Shown here one piece after another: positions 23,313-34,349 of a stretch of DNA of 64,000 bases. Origin of the DNA: Buxus sempervirens (Eukaryota > Streptophyta > Magnoliopsida > Buxales > Buxaceae); the NCBI GenBank assembly GCA_947561395.2, contig OX387185.1, positions 34,080,213-34,144,212 of the forward strand. The letters are read 5' to 3'. The stretch's first letter is position 1; each line of letters starts with the position of its first letter. Under the pieces are notes generated by a model, which ran no database searches, was not told the DNA's origin, and saw only the letters and a list, made by a program, of their open reading frames with translations. Both the position numbers and the translations under genes were made by a program.

Positions 23313-24391
23313 CCCCTTTATTGTATTTATTTATTTTTTAATTTTTTCTTTTTTACACTTTTTTACAAAGAGAAACTCCATTAGTGGAAAGATAAAGAAT
23401 ACAAAATAGGTTTTTATAGTATTGGCCTCAGAACTCTCATATGCTTGTAAAAACTGACAGTTTAATGAAAAGTCACTGATTTCTCATCATCGACCAAAAT
23501 ATAATTTTCATTTTTGTGTGTTTTTGTTTTAAGTCAGTCCATGATGCTTTATTCCCATATAGTTTGATGAATTGAAGTAAGTTGGGCAAAAAGGGTAGTT
23601 TAACTAATGAGGAAGAAGCCATTCTGTCAACCTTGGAACCTTTAGACTCATCCCCATCTTTCATTCCCGACTCCAGGGGTCATACCAATGCTTACTGGTT
23701 CAGTCCTGTGTTGAAAATTTGCTCAACTCAATTTTGCTGCTCAAAACCGTGCATTCAGACCGGTTTGGTGAAAACCATCTTTGATGTGCGGTTGCCTGAC
23801 CTTTCTGCCAAAACCGTATTCACAGGGCTGTTTGGCCCAGTCTGTACCCATAGTGCGGTTGTGACCCCTTTTTTCTGTTTCTTCTTTTTCTCCTTTTGTT
23901 CTTTCTTTCCTTGCCTTTTCCTGGCCAATATTGCCCCTAGTGCCTGTTATGGTTCACTAGGGCCGGCTTATTTGCTTCATCATTGCCAATCCAACACCGC
24001 GAGTTGAAGGAATACACCAAGATCATCGAGGACTTGATCAATAGGACGAAACGAAGGCTGGGTAAAGTTTATGAAAGAAAGTTATTATAGACTCAAAATT
24101 TTGACATTTTTGAAATAGGACAACTGGGCTTACAGTCATGATGGATGTGACCCCAATTTCCAACATTGGCCCTTTTTCCTCTTCTTCTGTATTTGGCTTT
24201 CCTCTGCCACCTTATTACTTTTTACTTTTTCTTTATTTTTGCCTCTATTGGCTTTGCCCTAGTTGCAACTGTAAGCCCCAGTTTGGGTTCTTTAAAACAC
24301 GAACAGGCTCAACTTGGTTTAGACTAGGGGTGTTAAAAATCTTGAGGGGTAAAGAAAAGATGGCCTCAGATCATTTCTTTGTGATATTCCT
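23313..24391. other. Spacer between antisense gene 2 and the end of pol, element A
   Basis: Convergent spacer: gene 2 ends from the left and pol ends from the right. It holds no gene I recognise. It aligns with 61135-62122 of element B (shared AACTCCA-TTAGTGGAAAG, and GCCGGCTT stretches). A further ACCGCA-type palindrome cluster lies at 23742-23866, for example AAACCGTGCATTCAGACCGG. Confidence 0.6.
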
Positions 24392-26114
24392 TCAAGGGAA
24401 ATATTGCTTGACCGCGTCAGAGTTGATTGGCTCAGGAAAGTCCTTCCCATCCATTTCTGATAAGATGAGAGCGCCTCCTGACAGAACCTTTTTCACCATA
24501 TAAGGTCCTTCCCAATTTGGCTTAAAATTTCCTCGAGGGTCCTCCAAAAATGGCAATATTTTCTTTAAAACTAAATTACCCACCTGGAAAGCTCTGGGCT
24601 TCACCTTCTTATTGTAGGCTCTGGCCATTCTCTTCTGATACAGTTGGCCGTGACAAAGCGCATTTAGACGCTTTTCCTCTATCAAGTTGAGTTACTCATA
24701 TCTAGACTAAACCCATTCAGCTTCTTCAAGTTCTGTTTCCATGAGCACTCTCAGTGAGGGGATTTCTATTTCAACAGGTAAGACTGCCTCCGTTCCATAA
24801 ACCAAGGAATACGGCGTTGCCCCAGTAGAAGTTCGGATTGAAGTTCTGTAAGCATGGAGAGCAAATGGTAGCATTTCGTACCAATCTCTATAACTCACCA
24901 CCATTTTCTGAATTATTTTCTTTATGTTCTTGTTCGCCGCCTCTACTGCTCCATTCATCTTTGGCCTGTATGGGGCTGACTTGTGATGAGTTATCTGAAA
25001 CTACTCACACATCATCTTCATATCCTTGTTCTTAATATTTGAAGCATTGTCTGAAACTATGGCTTTTGGTAATCCATAGCGACAAATTATGTTGTGCTTC
25101 AGAAACTTAAGAACATGGTTCCCTGTAATATTCTCATATGAAGCAGCTTCAACCCACTTCGTGAAATAATCGATCGCCACGAGGATGAACCGGTGTCCAT
25201 TAGACGCTTTTGGAGAAATCATCCCAATGACATCAATACCCCACATAGAGAAGGCCATGGCGAGGTCATGCTATGCAGCTCACTTGGCGGTGCATGCTTA
25301 TTATCAGCATATATTGGCACAAATGGCACCTCTTAACATGTATGCAACAATCGTGTTCCATTGTAGACCAATAATATCCCAATCGCAGTATTTTCCTTGC
25401 GAGCATGTGTCCATTCATATGCGGCCCACAAACTCCTCCATGCACTGTTTCTATCAGTCTTTCTGCTTCGACCTTGGTGACACATCTAAGTAGAACATTG
25501 TTGTAAGATCTTTTGTACAACTGCCCACCACTTAGGAGGAACTGCCCCGCTAACCTCTGTATCGTTCTTTTTTCAGTAGAATTAGCACCTTCCGGAAAAC
25601 CCCGATTATTCAAGAAATTCTTGATATCTTGAAACCATGGTATTTCAGCTTCTTGCGCTCCTTCTAAAACAAGACAGTAAGCTGGCTCGTCTCTGACTTC
25701 AATTTCAAGTGGTTGTATGTCTACCCCTTCTGGAATACTAACCATCGAAGCCAATGTTGCCAAGGCATCCGCAAACTGATTCTTAGACCTTGGCATAGAG
25801 CTAAAAGAAATTCGAGTAAATTTGGTACTTATTTCTTCCAAATACTGGTGATATGGGATCAACTTGTGATCTTTGGTTTTCCATTCACCAGTTGTTTGGA
25901 AGATGATAAGACTCGAATCCCCATATACGTCAAGTTCTTGAACATCATGATCTAGAGCAGCTTGTAATCCGATTATACACGCTTCATACTCGGCGATGTT
26001 GTTTGTGCACTGAAACCTCAACTTCACTGCGATTGGGATATGTGAACCATCCGACTTTGATATTACTGCACCGATTCCATTTCCATTCATATTTGCAGCC
26101 CCATCAAAGAACAT
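24392..26114 (-). pseudogene. pol: pol of element A: second RNase H-like domain and integrase (fossil)
   Basis: On the minus strand the block opens (26114) with FFDGAANMNGNGIGAV, CTNNIAEYEACIIGLQAAL and DVYGDSSLIIFQTTGEW, an RNase H-like fold additional to the one following RT, which is a hallmark of the Tat lineage. Next come the integrase zinc-binding part (GGVCGPHMNGH, HVKRCHLCQ), the integrase core (FILVAIDYFTKWVEAASY, YGLPKAIVSDNASN, MNGAVEAANKNIKK, ALHAYRTSIRTSTGATPYSL) and a C-terminal segment with NWEGPYMVKKVLSGGALIL. All match element B closely. The frame is broken in a few places. Confidence 0.92.
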
Positions 26115-26249
26115 CTGCCAGGAGTCTTCACATTCTTCTTCTTCAGCAAATAAGATAGCCTCGTCAGGGAAATTTGTCTTAAGAGGCTGATAATCTGGTA
26201 ACGGATGCTCAGCTAGATGATCAGCGATTGCCTGACCTTTGATTGCTTT

Positions 26250-27602
26250 CTAAGTGATGTATGTTAGGTAGAATTCTGAAAGCAAAAGCTGCCATTTCGC
26301 CGTTCTACCAGTTAAAGCCGGCTTTTCAAACAAATACTTTAAAGGATCCATCCTTGAAATCATCAAAGTTGAATAGCTTAAGAAATAATGCCTAAGCCTC
26401 TGAGTTGCCCAGACCAAAGTGCAACAAGTCTTTTCCAAAGGCGAATATCTTGTCTCATAATCTATGAACTTCTTGCTCAAATAGTAGATAGCCTTTTCTT
26501 TTCTGCCTGTTTCATCATGCTGCCCCAATACACATCCCATTGATGTTTCTAAGACCGATAGATACAGAATCAATGGTTTTCTTGGAGTTGGCGGCACTAG
26601 AACAGGTGGATTTAACAGATAATCCTTTATTTTATCGAATGCTTGCTGGCAATCCTCATTCCATGTAGTTGGGTTGTTCTTCCTTAGAAGCTTAAAGATC
26701 GGCTCGCAGATAGCAGTGAGCTGTGCTACAAACCGGCTAATGTATTGAATTCTCCCCAGAAAACCCCCAACTTCTCTTTCTGTTTTAGGAGGTGGCATCT
26801 CAATGATTGCCTTTGCCTTAGACGGGTCTATCTCAATCCCTCTTCTGCTTACAATGAATCCCAATAATTTCCCTGACGTGGCTCCAAAAACACACTTTGC
26901 TGGATTAAGTCTTAGGCTATATTTCCTTAAACGGTCAAATACCCTCTTTAGATTGATCAAGTGGTCATCCTCTTCGCAGGACTTGGCGATAATGTCATCT
27001 ACATAGACTTCCATTTCTTTGTGGATCATGTCATGGAAAAGGGCTGTCATGGCTCGTTGATATGTTGCACCGGCATTCTTCAGTCCAAAAGGCATGACTG
27101 TGTAGTGAAAGGTTCCCCAAGGAGTGATAAAAGCGGTTTTCTCTTGATCTTCCTTTGCCATCTCGATTTGGTTATACCCAGAAAAGCCGTCCATAAAGGA
27201 GAACAAGCTGTGTACTGCCGTGTTATCAACCAAGATGTCGATGTGTGGCAAGGGAAAATCATCCTTCAGGCTCGCCTTGTTCAAGTCTCTGTAATCTACA
27301 CACATCCTGACTTTTCCATCCTTCTTTGGAACAGGGACTATATTAGCTAGCCAATCAGGGTATGTGGAAATCGCCAAAAATCCGGCTTGAAACTGCTTCA
27401 CCACTTCATCCTTGACTTTTAGAGTCCACTCAAGCTTCAACCTTCTCAATTTCTGCTTAATGGGTTTCACTCCTGGCAAGATTGGCAGCCTGTGTACAAC
27501 CATATCTGTATCCAACCCTGGCATATCTTGATAAGACCATGCGAACACGTCCTTGTAATCGGCTAAGAATTGGGACATTTCCTTCTGCTGCATATCAGAC
27601 AA
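26250..27602 (-). CDS. pol: pol of element A: reverse transcriptase and RNase H
   Basis: A 450-residue open block. RT motifs run in order: KDGKVRMCVDYRDLNKASLK, FSFMDGFSGYNQIEMA, TPWGTFHYTVMPFGLKNAGA, the catalytic box VYVDDIIAKS, and LNPAKCVFGATSGKLLGF. The following RNase H includes LYLSVLETSMGCVLGQHDE, KAIYYLSKKF and RYSPLEKTCCTLVWATQRLR. It copies element RNA into DNA inside the capsid particle. Order and motifs are those of plant Ty3/gypsy Tat elements. It is part of a larger polyprotein, so the methionine at its start is not a real initiation site. Expression is doubtful because the element as a whole is broken. Confidence 0.95.
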   Translation of the reverse strand: MSDMQQKEMSQFLADYKDVFAWSYQDMPGLDTDMVVHRLPILPGVKPIKQKLRRLKLEWTLKVKDEVVKQFQAGFLAISTYPDWLANIVPVPKKDGKVRMCVDYRDLNKASLKDDFPLPHIDILVDNTAVHSLFSFMDGFSGYNQIEMAKEDQEKTAFITPWGTFHYTVMPFGLKNAGATYQRAMTALFHDMIHKEMEVYVDDIIAKSCEEDDHLINLKRVFDRLRKYSLRLNPAKCVFGATSGKLLGFIVSRRGIEIDPSKAKAIIEMPPPKTEREVGGFLGRIQYISRFVAQLTAICEPIFKLLRKNNPTTWNEDCQQAFDKIKDYLLNPPVLVPPTPRKPLILYLSVLETSMGCVLGQHDETGRKEKAIYYLSKKFIDYETRYSPLEKTCCTLVWATQRLRHYFLSYSTLMISRMDPLKYLFEKPALTGRTAKWQLLLSEFYLTYIT

Positions 27603-27649
27603 GCATGCACCAATCTTTAGAATTTTTGGGTCCTCTTCGGTTCCCAGGT

Positions 27650-28270
27650 TTATGGAAATGGTTTCTCCAATATTAGGTTGAATACCTTTTCGTGACGTTC
27701 CAATTGATATGATATTTCTCTTGGAAGGTCATCGTCTTCGGCCTCGGTTTCCTCTTCGATCCCCATTAGGTCGAAGTCGAGCTCGAGGTCGAAGTCATAT
27801 TCAATTTGCTTTAATTCAGTCTGCAGATATGGTTCATAAGCAGTCTGGACCATTTTGAAAGTTTTAGGTTTTCTAAAAAAAAGTTGAAAAATCTTTTTGG
27901 GTTTTTTGAGAACCTTCTAAAGAGGTTTTTCCTGAAGATGAAGGTTCATTAAAACCTTCAGGAAAAGGGCAATCCACTAATGGAGTTTTTTTTTGGAGGC
28001 CGCAGCTGATTGCCAACCATATGCGGCCTCAAATGTCAAAGGGATTTCTTCCCAATTTTTTAAGACAAAGCCCTCTGGAGCAGGTGGTATAGTGCAAACT
28101 TGCTCCTCCTCAAGCTCTTGATCCGATACCATCATTACCGGATTTGAAGAACTGCCCTTTTCTGCTTCGGGGCTGAGTTCATATGTGACCCCATCTAGGA
28201 TCTTGATCGAGGCCCAGTCAATAAAAGGAATCTCCTTCTCTGCTTTCTCTCTTCCTTCATCCTTTGTCAT
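27650..28270 (-). pseudogene. pol: Linker between protease and reverse transcriptase, element A
   Basis: Two open blocks (27977-28270 and 27650-27853) lie between protease and RT. The first has the tyrosine- and acid-rich WASIKILDGVTYELSPEAEK; the second is strongly acidic (DFDLELDFDLMG, EEETEAEDDD). Such acidic linkers are usual here in Tat elements, and in Ogre elements an intron is known to be spliced from the region between protease and RT. I cannot tell whether that applies here. Confidence 0.6.
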
Positions 28271-28306
28271 TGCAAAGAATGCCCCAGCTTCTTCTGTGAA
28301 GTCCCT

Positions 28307-29320
28307 CTACTCTCGTGGCAATGGCTCAGGCTCATCCACGGCTTTAGGTGCCGAAGTGGGTGAAAGTGGGATGAAAGGTTGAAGGGTTGAGGAAAAAGGT
28401 TTTTTGAAGGGATTATCATTGATGTATGGTGGTTTGGAGGAATCCGCCGGAGGAGACGGTTGAATAGTATGAGAAGGCTTCGGAAAAGTTTCCCTTAAAT
28501 GAGGGAATTTTTCTTGACTCTTTTCCTTTTCATTGTCATTCTCTTTCTGTTGTCCCCTTTTCCATCTCCTTATCTTCATTCCTAGTCCTGCTCGTGGGAC
28601 CAGTTTCTGTGCCTTTATAGGCTCCACCCTTCCTTGCAGATTAATTCCCAACCCCTTTCCTGGGTGGAAATCCCATTCTTTCAAAACCTTTTCCACCATC
28701 TTTTCGGCGCATGTCAACTTCTCCTTCTTTTTCAAACACCCCCTAGGTATGAAGTTGACTGTTTCAAACTGAAAAGAATGAAACGCAATTTTGTCAGCCG
28801 TTAATTCTACATTAATGAATGGTACATCAGGTGTTATGACGGGAGGGACTAAACTCTCAGCTAGGACTGTTATCACCCTCTGACCCATTATATATTTCAC
28901 TCTTTGATGAAGGGTAGATGGTATCGCCCTAGCTGAGTGGATCCACGGCCTTCCTAGGAGAAGATTGAATGCTGCAGGAATATCTATCACTTCGAATGTG
29001 ATATTGAAGATATTCGGTCCGATAGTAATTGGCAATTCAATCTCCCCTAGGGAGTGTGTTTTGGAGCTGTCAAAAGCTCTCACTATCCTTCCGTTTTGTT
29101 TGATTCTGGATTGATCCAGACCAAGCCTAACAAACGTTACCAGGGGACAGACGTTTAAGGCTGGCCCGTTGTCTATTAGGACTCGGGCTATAATGTGTAA
29201 AGGGTCTACATGATAACATCCGCCAGGGCTTATCTCGCTTTCAGAAAAGCTTATCACATTATGAGATAAGATCTGGCCGATCATCATTCCGAGCTGGTCT
29301 GGCTCAATCGTTTTTGGCAC
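28307..29320 (-). CDS. pol: Aspartic protease with G-patch-like segment, element A
   Basis: A 337-residue open block. The retropepsin-like part has ARVLIDNGPALNVCPL around the usual active-site position, GEIELPITIGPNIFNITFEV and FNLLLGRPWIHSA. About 100 residues later comes a G-patch-like stretch, WDFHPGKGLGINLQGRVEPI, then a Pro/Ser-rich tail. The protease cuts the gag-pol polyprotein. A G-patch after the protease is seen in several plant Ty3/gypsy elements. The 5' end of this block adjoins solo LTR S3, which now separates it from gag. Confidence 0.88.
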   Translation of the reverse strand: MPKTIEPDQLGMMIGQILSHNVISFSESEISPGGCYHVDPLHIIARVLIDNGPALNVCPLVTFVRLGLDQSRIKQNGRIVRAFDSSKTHSLGEIELPITIGPNIFNITFEVIDIPAAFNLLLGRPWIHSARAIPSTLHQRVKYIMGQRVITVLAESLVPPVITPDVPFINVELTADKIAFHSFQFETVNFIPRGCLKKKEKLTCAEKMVEKVLKEWDFHPGKGLGINLQGRVEPIKAQKLVPRAGLGMKIRRWKRGQQKENDNEKEKSQEKFPHLRETFPKPSHTIQPSPPADSSKPPYINDNPFKKPFSSTLQPFIPLSPTSAPKAVDEPEPLPRE

Positions 29321-29388
29321 ATGAGCACTCTAAAGTACCTTCATTAATGAGTTCCTATGCTTTTCTGAATTAAGCAACAATCCCAGTT

Positions 29389-32300
29389 GTAAGCACCTAT
29401 TTTTGCGCTCCCAGAAGAGCCGGAAATGCAAACCTTGGACAGAAAGTCAAACCTGAGGGGTCGAAATTTGACCTTTTGATCAAGTGATAATTGGCCACCT
29501 TGCTTTATCTCAATGGATAGAGGATCCCGACACGGTTCCAACGCAACCGAGTTTGTTGGAATCGGAGTCCGGATGAAGGTTCGGTGGGCCGGTCAAACTT
29601 AAAAGAGAGCCGAAAGTTGATTTTTCCTCGAACCCCGTGCCAAGTGCCTAGCCCTATGTCATTGAATAGAGGGCTCCGATATGAGTCTAACGCAATTGAG
29701 TTTGCTCAAATCGGAGTTCGGCCGAAGGAGATATAAGCTGTCGAAGTTTCCGCGCAGCAAAACCGGAAACTGCACACGTGGCGAAGAAACTGCGCACGTA
29801 GCGATGAATGCAGCGAAATATCTCAGGGACTAAACCAAAATTCGCAGGGGGCAATCCGTAGATATCCAAAAGTGTCAAATCGGTCGAATCGGTCAAGTCG
29901 AGGGGCAAATCCGTAATTTTTCGATTTGTATCCGGCATTTAATGCCGAATACACTTTCCCCTCTTCATATCCGGACTCAAATGTTGGATACAAAGATTTG
30001 CTCGGCGAGATTCGCGCCGATTCCCCGACAAATTCGCGGCCGCATTAAATTTTTGAAATAATGTTGTTTGTATCCGGCATTTTATGCCAGGTACAAAGGA
30101 GGTTCAGTGTATCCGGCATTAAATGCCGGATACAAAGGACATGTAGTGTATCCGGCATTTAATGCCGGATACATTAAAATTGCCTATAAAAGCACAGTAG
30201 CAACCTCTGGCCGAGGGTTGGCTTTTCTTGCTGGTTTTCTACCTTCTTCCCCCACTTTTTCCCACCTGAGTCCTTTCTTCTTCAACCCTCTTTGCCCTCC
30301 ATAACCCCATATACCATTACAAGACCACTCAATCTCTTGGATTCTTCTTCTTCACCACCTCTTTACTAACACAAAAAGTGGTTATTTGCTGCTGGTGCTG
30401 CAAAGGGGGAGCCTCCAGCTGCTATTCAAGCTACAAGGAAGTGCCTACACCCTCCAAGGAGGCTTCACCACTCCCAGGTATTGTTCCCCATGACCATTTA
30501 CATTATATATGTAAAAATGAACTCTTTTGCATGATTTGTTCTCTCTTTTATGAGAATGTGGCCTTGAGCCTGTTTCGAGTTGCTTCCATGGGAGTTCCTT
30601 ACCTTGATGGCTTATCTTGGCATGAAAAAATCCACAAGGAAGAGGTGAGTTGTCATGTGGCTCCAAGAGGGCATGAGGGAAGAGGTCACAAGTCCTTTGA
30701 AGGAGCCCATAAGTGCAGGTCCAGCATGCTGTTTTTTTTGTGGTTTTAGCAGTAGTTTGTTCCATTTAAGGAGGGGAATGCTCCTCTCTCAATCAATCCA
30801 ATGTATCCCAACATAAGCCCCATTTCCCTTCTTGATTTTCTCTTCTTTCTCTCTTCCCAACTTTCTTCTTTTGTTTTCTTTTTCTTGCTGGCCGTACCCT
30901 CCTCCTGTGGTTGTCTCTTCTTTGCTATGGTTGCCACATGCATGCCGCACATGTCCTTTGCTTTGGGGGTGGGTTTGGTTGCTAATTTGAGGATATGTTT
31001 AGATGCATGTTAGGCTCTATACCCTTGTATGCAATGATTGCTGTTTGGTGCTTTTCTTTTCTCATTTTGCTGTTGTTGAATGACCCCAAGCATGTGTTTC
31101 CTCCCCCCCTTTAACCCCCTTTGTGCAAGATGTCTATGGGTTGCTGCTGGGGAACAGCAGTAGGCCTTGGCACCATAGCTGTCCCCAACAGGTGTTCCAA
31201 TACCATGCAAACCCCATGCTACACCCACCCCAGCCCCATGCACCATTGCTGCATTTTTTTTTCTAAGTCATGCATGCTACTGATTAGATGTGTTGACTTG
31301 GTTTTGATTACCTGTTTTGGCTTTACATGAATGTAAGCATGCTCCCTCCACCCCCCCTCACCCCACCTGTATTTTGCACTCTTTAGTGTACCCCTTCCCC
31401 CACCATGCCCATGCATTGGGGCAGCACAGGTTTGCTGCTGGGCAGCAGCAAACCTCCGCTGTGGGTTGCTGTACCATAGCCTCCAGCTGGTCTCCCAAAG
31501 CCCATATGACCTCCCCCCCCCCCCCCCAAACCCAGCATACCCACTCATGCAAGCATGCTTCCTCATCCCTAGACCACCATTGCAAGCCTTGATGGCATGC
31601 TTAAACCCCTTCCCTTTTGGACTGTTGTTCTGTGCATTTGCAGCAGACTTTATGTGCTATTTATCCATGTTCATATGGCATGTTTAGTAGCTTGGTTGTT
31701 CCCAGTATGTGCATACCTGTGGGTCATCTCCCCATGCACTACTTACCCCCATGTGCATGTTGAAATCAGACTAAAGCCTTGGTTGTAAGTTGCTATTTGG
31801 AGTCTCATTATATTGTGGGTTTGGTAATTAATTTGTTTAGTTTGAGATGCATGTTTGCTAGGCTTTGATGGTTGGCGGATTGATGCTGTGAAATCATGAA
31901 ATGTGGGGTGCTAAGACCCCATCTCATTGCTGCTGGTTGCTGGAAATGGAGGGCAGCAACCCCATGCCCTCCCCTCTCTCCCTTGTCTAGCTAAGAAACC
32001 AAGAAAAGAAGCCAAATGAGGCTTCTCCCTTGAACCTGAACCAATGTGGGCCCATCCAGGGGCCCACACAGCTTATAGAAGGCCCTAAGAAGTCCCTGGA
32101 AGCCATCCCAATGGCCAAAGCCCGAAAAGGCCATTTTTGAGATGATCCGGCAACTCAGGCCGGATCACCTATGGCCTGTGTGTATCCGGCAACTAAGGCC
32201 GGATACACTTAGAAATATAATTTTTGTGTCTTTTTTTATCTTTGCCAAATTTTGTGATGATTTGAACCAAACCAAGTGAACCAATAGGGTTTCTGGGTCA

Positions 32301-33233
32301 CCCGGAAACCCCACGTGGGACTTGGACCACCGGTCCGACTCGGAACATTTGTGGGCCTTCCAACGAGGCCCACCAAGCCCGATAAACCCTAAAGCATGCC
32401 ACCCAAGCAAGTTAAGTAAAATTAACTAATCAAACCAGGCAAGCCAAACCCAATGCGGCTCACCCGGACCTTGTCTGTATGGAATGATGTTTGGATTGCG
32501 TGGTTTGGCCGAGACCCAGGGCAAGGGCCTATCGGGCCCGCCAAAGCCCACTAACCAAACCAAGTGAGGGTTTAACCCTAACTTCATAGAATTTGGGTTT
32601 TCAAGCCCAAAGCTGGACTATGGGCCCCAAGCCCAATGTCCAACTCACCTTGGTCAATTTAAACAAGATAATATAAAAGTACTTTGGCAACCGTCATGGG
32701 GGCCCGCCAACCAATACAGACCAACCCCTTGCATGAAAATCACTAAAGTCTCCAACTTGAATAAATTAAGTAAAATCAATTCATCACACCAAGGCCCAAA
32801 GGGCCTCCTAGGCTTAGGTAGAGGCCCACCAGAGGCACATGGGCTTAACCAAGCCTACCAAGGACACCGTGGGCCTTCCAACGGTGCCCACCCAATCTGA
32901 CTCAGATCATTTAAATAAACAAAGATAAAAGCAATTAAATGGACCCACACCACTCAAGTGGTCCCGCCAGACTTAACCAAATTGCCTATCGGATTAGGAA
33001 TCGGGTGAGACCAAAGTAATCTAACTCATACCAGGGAACCCACGGGACCCGTCATCCGACAGGGTGGACTGGGGTGTCTACGGACTTCCCCAGACCGCAA
33101 CCGAGAACCGACTTAGGATCTCAAGCCGCAGACCAGACTAATAAACAAACTTAGGCACCCCGGTGTCCGCCTGCACCCCATCAGGCGGTGGCGACTTCGA
33201 ATTTCCCCGTGCCGCGTTTCCGACGCGCGCACA
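29389..33233 (+). mobile_element. Solo LTR S3 (family S), inserted between gag and protease of element A
   Basis: A 3,845-bp unit from TGTAAGCACCTATTTTTGCG to CCGACGCGCGCACA, flanked by the perfect duplication CCAGT (29384-29388, 33234-33238). No retroviral genes are inside. It has two ~148-bp repeat units near 29510-29700, a TATA box CCTATAAAAGC near 30182, a CT/GT-rich middle with a poly-C run at about 31513-31528, a GGCCCACC-rich 3' third and a PBS-like TGGCGACTT at 33189-33197. Confidence 0.95.
29926..30192 (+). promoter_or_regulatory. S3 promoter: TATCCGGCA/TGCCGGATA palindromes and TATA box
   Basis: Near-perfect palindromes with arms TATCCGGCA and TGCCGGATA and a short TTTAA- or TTAAA-type centre recur near 29927, 30069, 30110 and 30149, the last ending about 10 bp before CCTATAAAAG. 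Two further copies with another centre (AACTCAGG, AACTAAGG) lie in the 3' part at 32144-32210. Confidence 0.75.
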
Positions 33234-33305
33234 CCAGTATTGATATCTGGGCAGGGACTTTAATTAGTTGGTCAACAATATTGAATTTGCTCTTCTTCAA
33301 TATTT

Positions 33306-34349
33306 TTAGGAGGTCCGCTGCCTCATCATTGGCGACCTGGGGGTGTCTTCACCTATCTTGGCCTTCCCCTTCTGATTCTGTTCTACCTCTTTCTTTTCTT
33401 TCTCTAATTCTTGCTCTTTTATTTCTACACACCTTCCTAATCTCATCATGAGATTCACTTCCTCTTGACTCTGATCCCTGGCCACTGGGATAGTGGTTGT
33501 AAAACCCTCGCTGTAGTTCCAAGGTACAGCAGTTTCCGAGTAGGAGGGTTTAGGAACATTGAATACCAGAGGCTGGAGATGAGATCTCGGTGCAGGAGTT
33601 GATGTGGGAGTAGAGTTAGATGGAGGCACTCCAATGACTAGAGGCGAGGATTGCCTGGGTTCCTTTGGTTGAGAGGATTTTAAGGTCTGAGAAGAAACAG
33701 AAGTGATTGATGCTGTGGTGGGATCATAATTAATGACCAAAGGTGGTTTAGGTGATGGAGTGGATGGAGGAACAACAGTTTGGTTGCAATTAATGATGAG
33801 AGGGGGTATGGATACATTAAGCTGGGCCATGAGAGAAGCGGCCCAGTTCAAAGAGGCATTAATGTCCTCTGCCGTCTTGCCATTTCCTTTATTTCCTGAA
33901 ATGACATTGATTTGTTCCCCTATCTCTTCTTGCTCAAAATAGACCTTAACGGACGCCCCTATCGGCGCAATTAACTGCGAGGGATCAAATGTCCTAGGTC
34001 TAGAAGAGACGGCCCCTACACAATTGGAAGGACCTACCCCATTATGCTGGGGCAGAGGATTCTGACCAATGTCAGTCATAGCGGGAGAGGGCGCAGCCGT
34101 GTTAAACAACAGGGTTTTCTGATCGATCAAATCTTGAATGGCATGCTTTAATGGCCAGCACCTGTCTGTAGGGTGTCCTGGTGCACCCATATGGTATTCA
34201 CAGGTGGTGGAGGGATCAAAATTCTTTCCCTTTGAAGCATTCGAATTTGGTTCTTTCAGAGTAACATACCCTGCGTTTAACAGGGTTGGCAAAAGCTGGG
34301 ATGGAGTCACGGGAAGAGGGGAAAAGACCCGATTCCTTCTAGACGCCAT
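33306..34349 (-). CDS. gag: gag of element A, C-terminal part with zinc-knuckle-like segment
   Basis: A 347-residue open block following the capsid core. CEYHMGAPGHPTDRCWPLKH is a C-x-H-x-x-H-x-C-like metal-binding segment in the place where a nucleocapsid zinc knuckle would be, followed by AIQDLIDQKTLLFN. The rest is Pro/Ser/Thr-rich and ends in a Lys/Glu-rich stretch. It corresponds to 205-687 of element C. It runs up to the S3 insertion site on its downstream side. Confidence 0.8.
   Translation of the reverse strand: MASRRNRVFSPLPVTPSQLLPTLLNAGYVTLKEPNSNASKGKNFDPSTTCEYHMGAPGHPTDRCWPLKHAIQDLIDQKTLLFNTAAPSPAMTDIGQNPLPQHNGVGPSNCVGAVSSRPRTFDPSQLIAPIGASVKVYFEQEEIGEQINVISGNKGNGKTAEDINASLNWAASLMAQLNVSIPPLIINCNQTVVPPSTPSPKPPLVINYDPTTASITSVSSQTLKSSQPKEPRQSSPLVIGVPPSNSTPTSTPAPRSHLQPLVFNVPKPSYSETAVPWNYSEGFTTTIPVARDQSQEEVNLMMRLGRCVEIKEQELEKEKKEVEQNQKGKAKIGEDTPRSPMMRQRTS

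Noticed and set aside
26803-27350. Plus-strand open frames opposite the reverse transcriptase
   Set aside because: They are shadows of a well-supported minus-strand pol block and have no recognisable domain.
31513-31528. Poly-C run as a functional G-quadruplex or i-motif
   Set aside because: It is a single homopolymer run in S3, not in a promoter position and not seen in S1 or S2.
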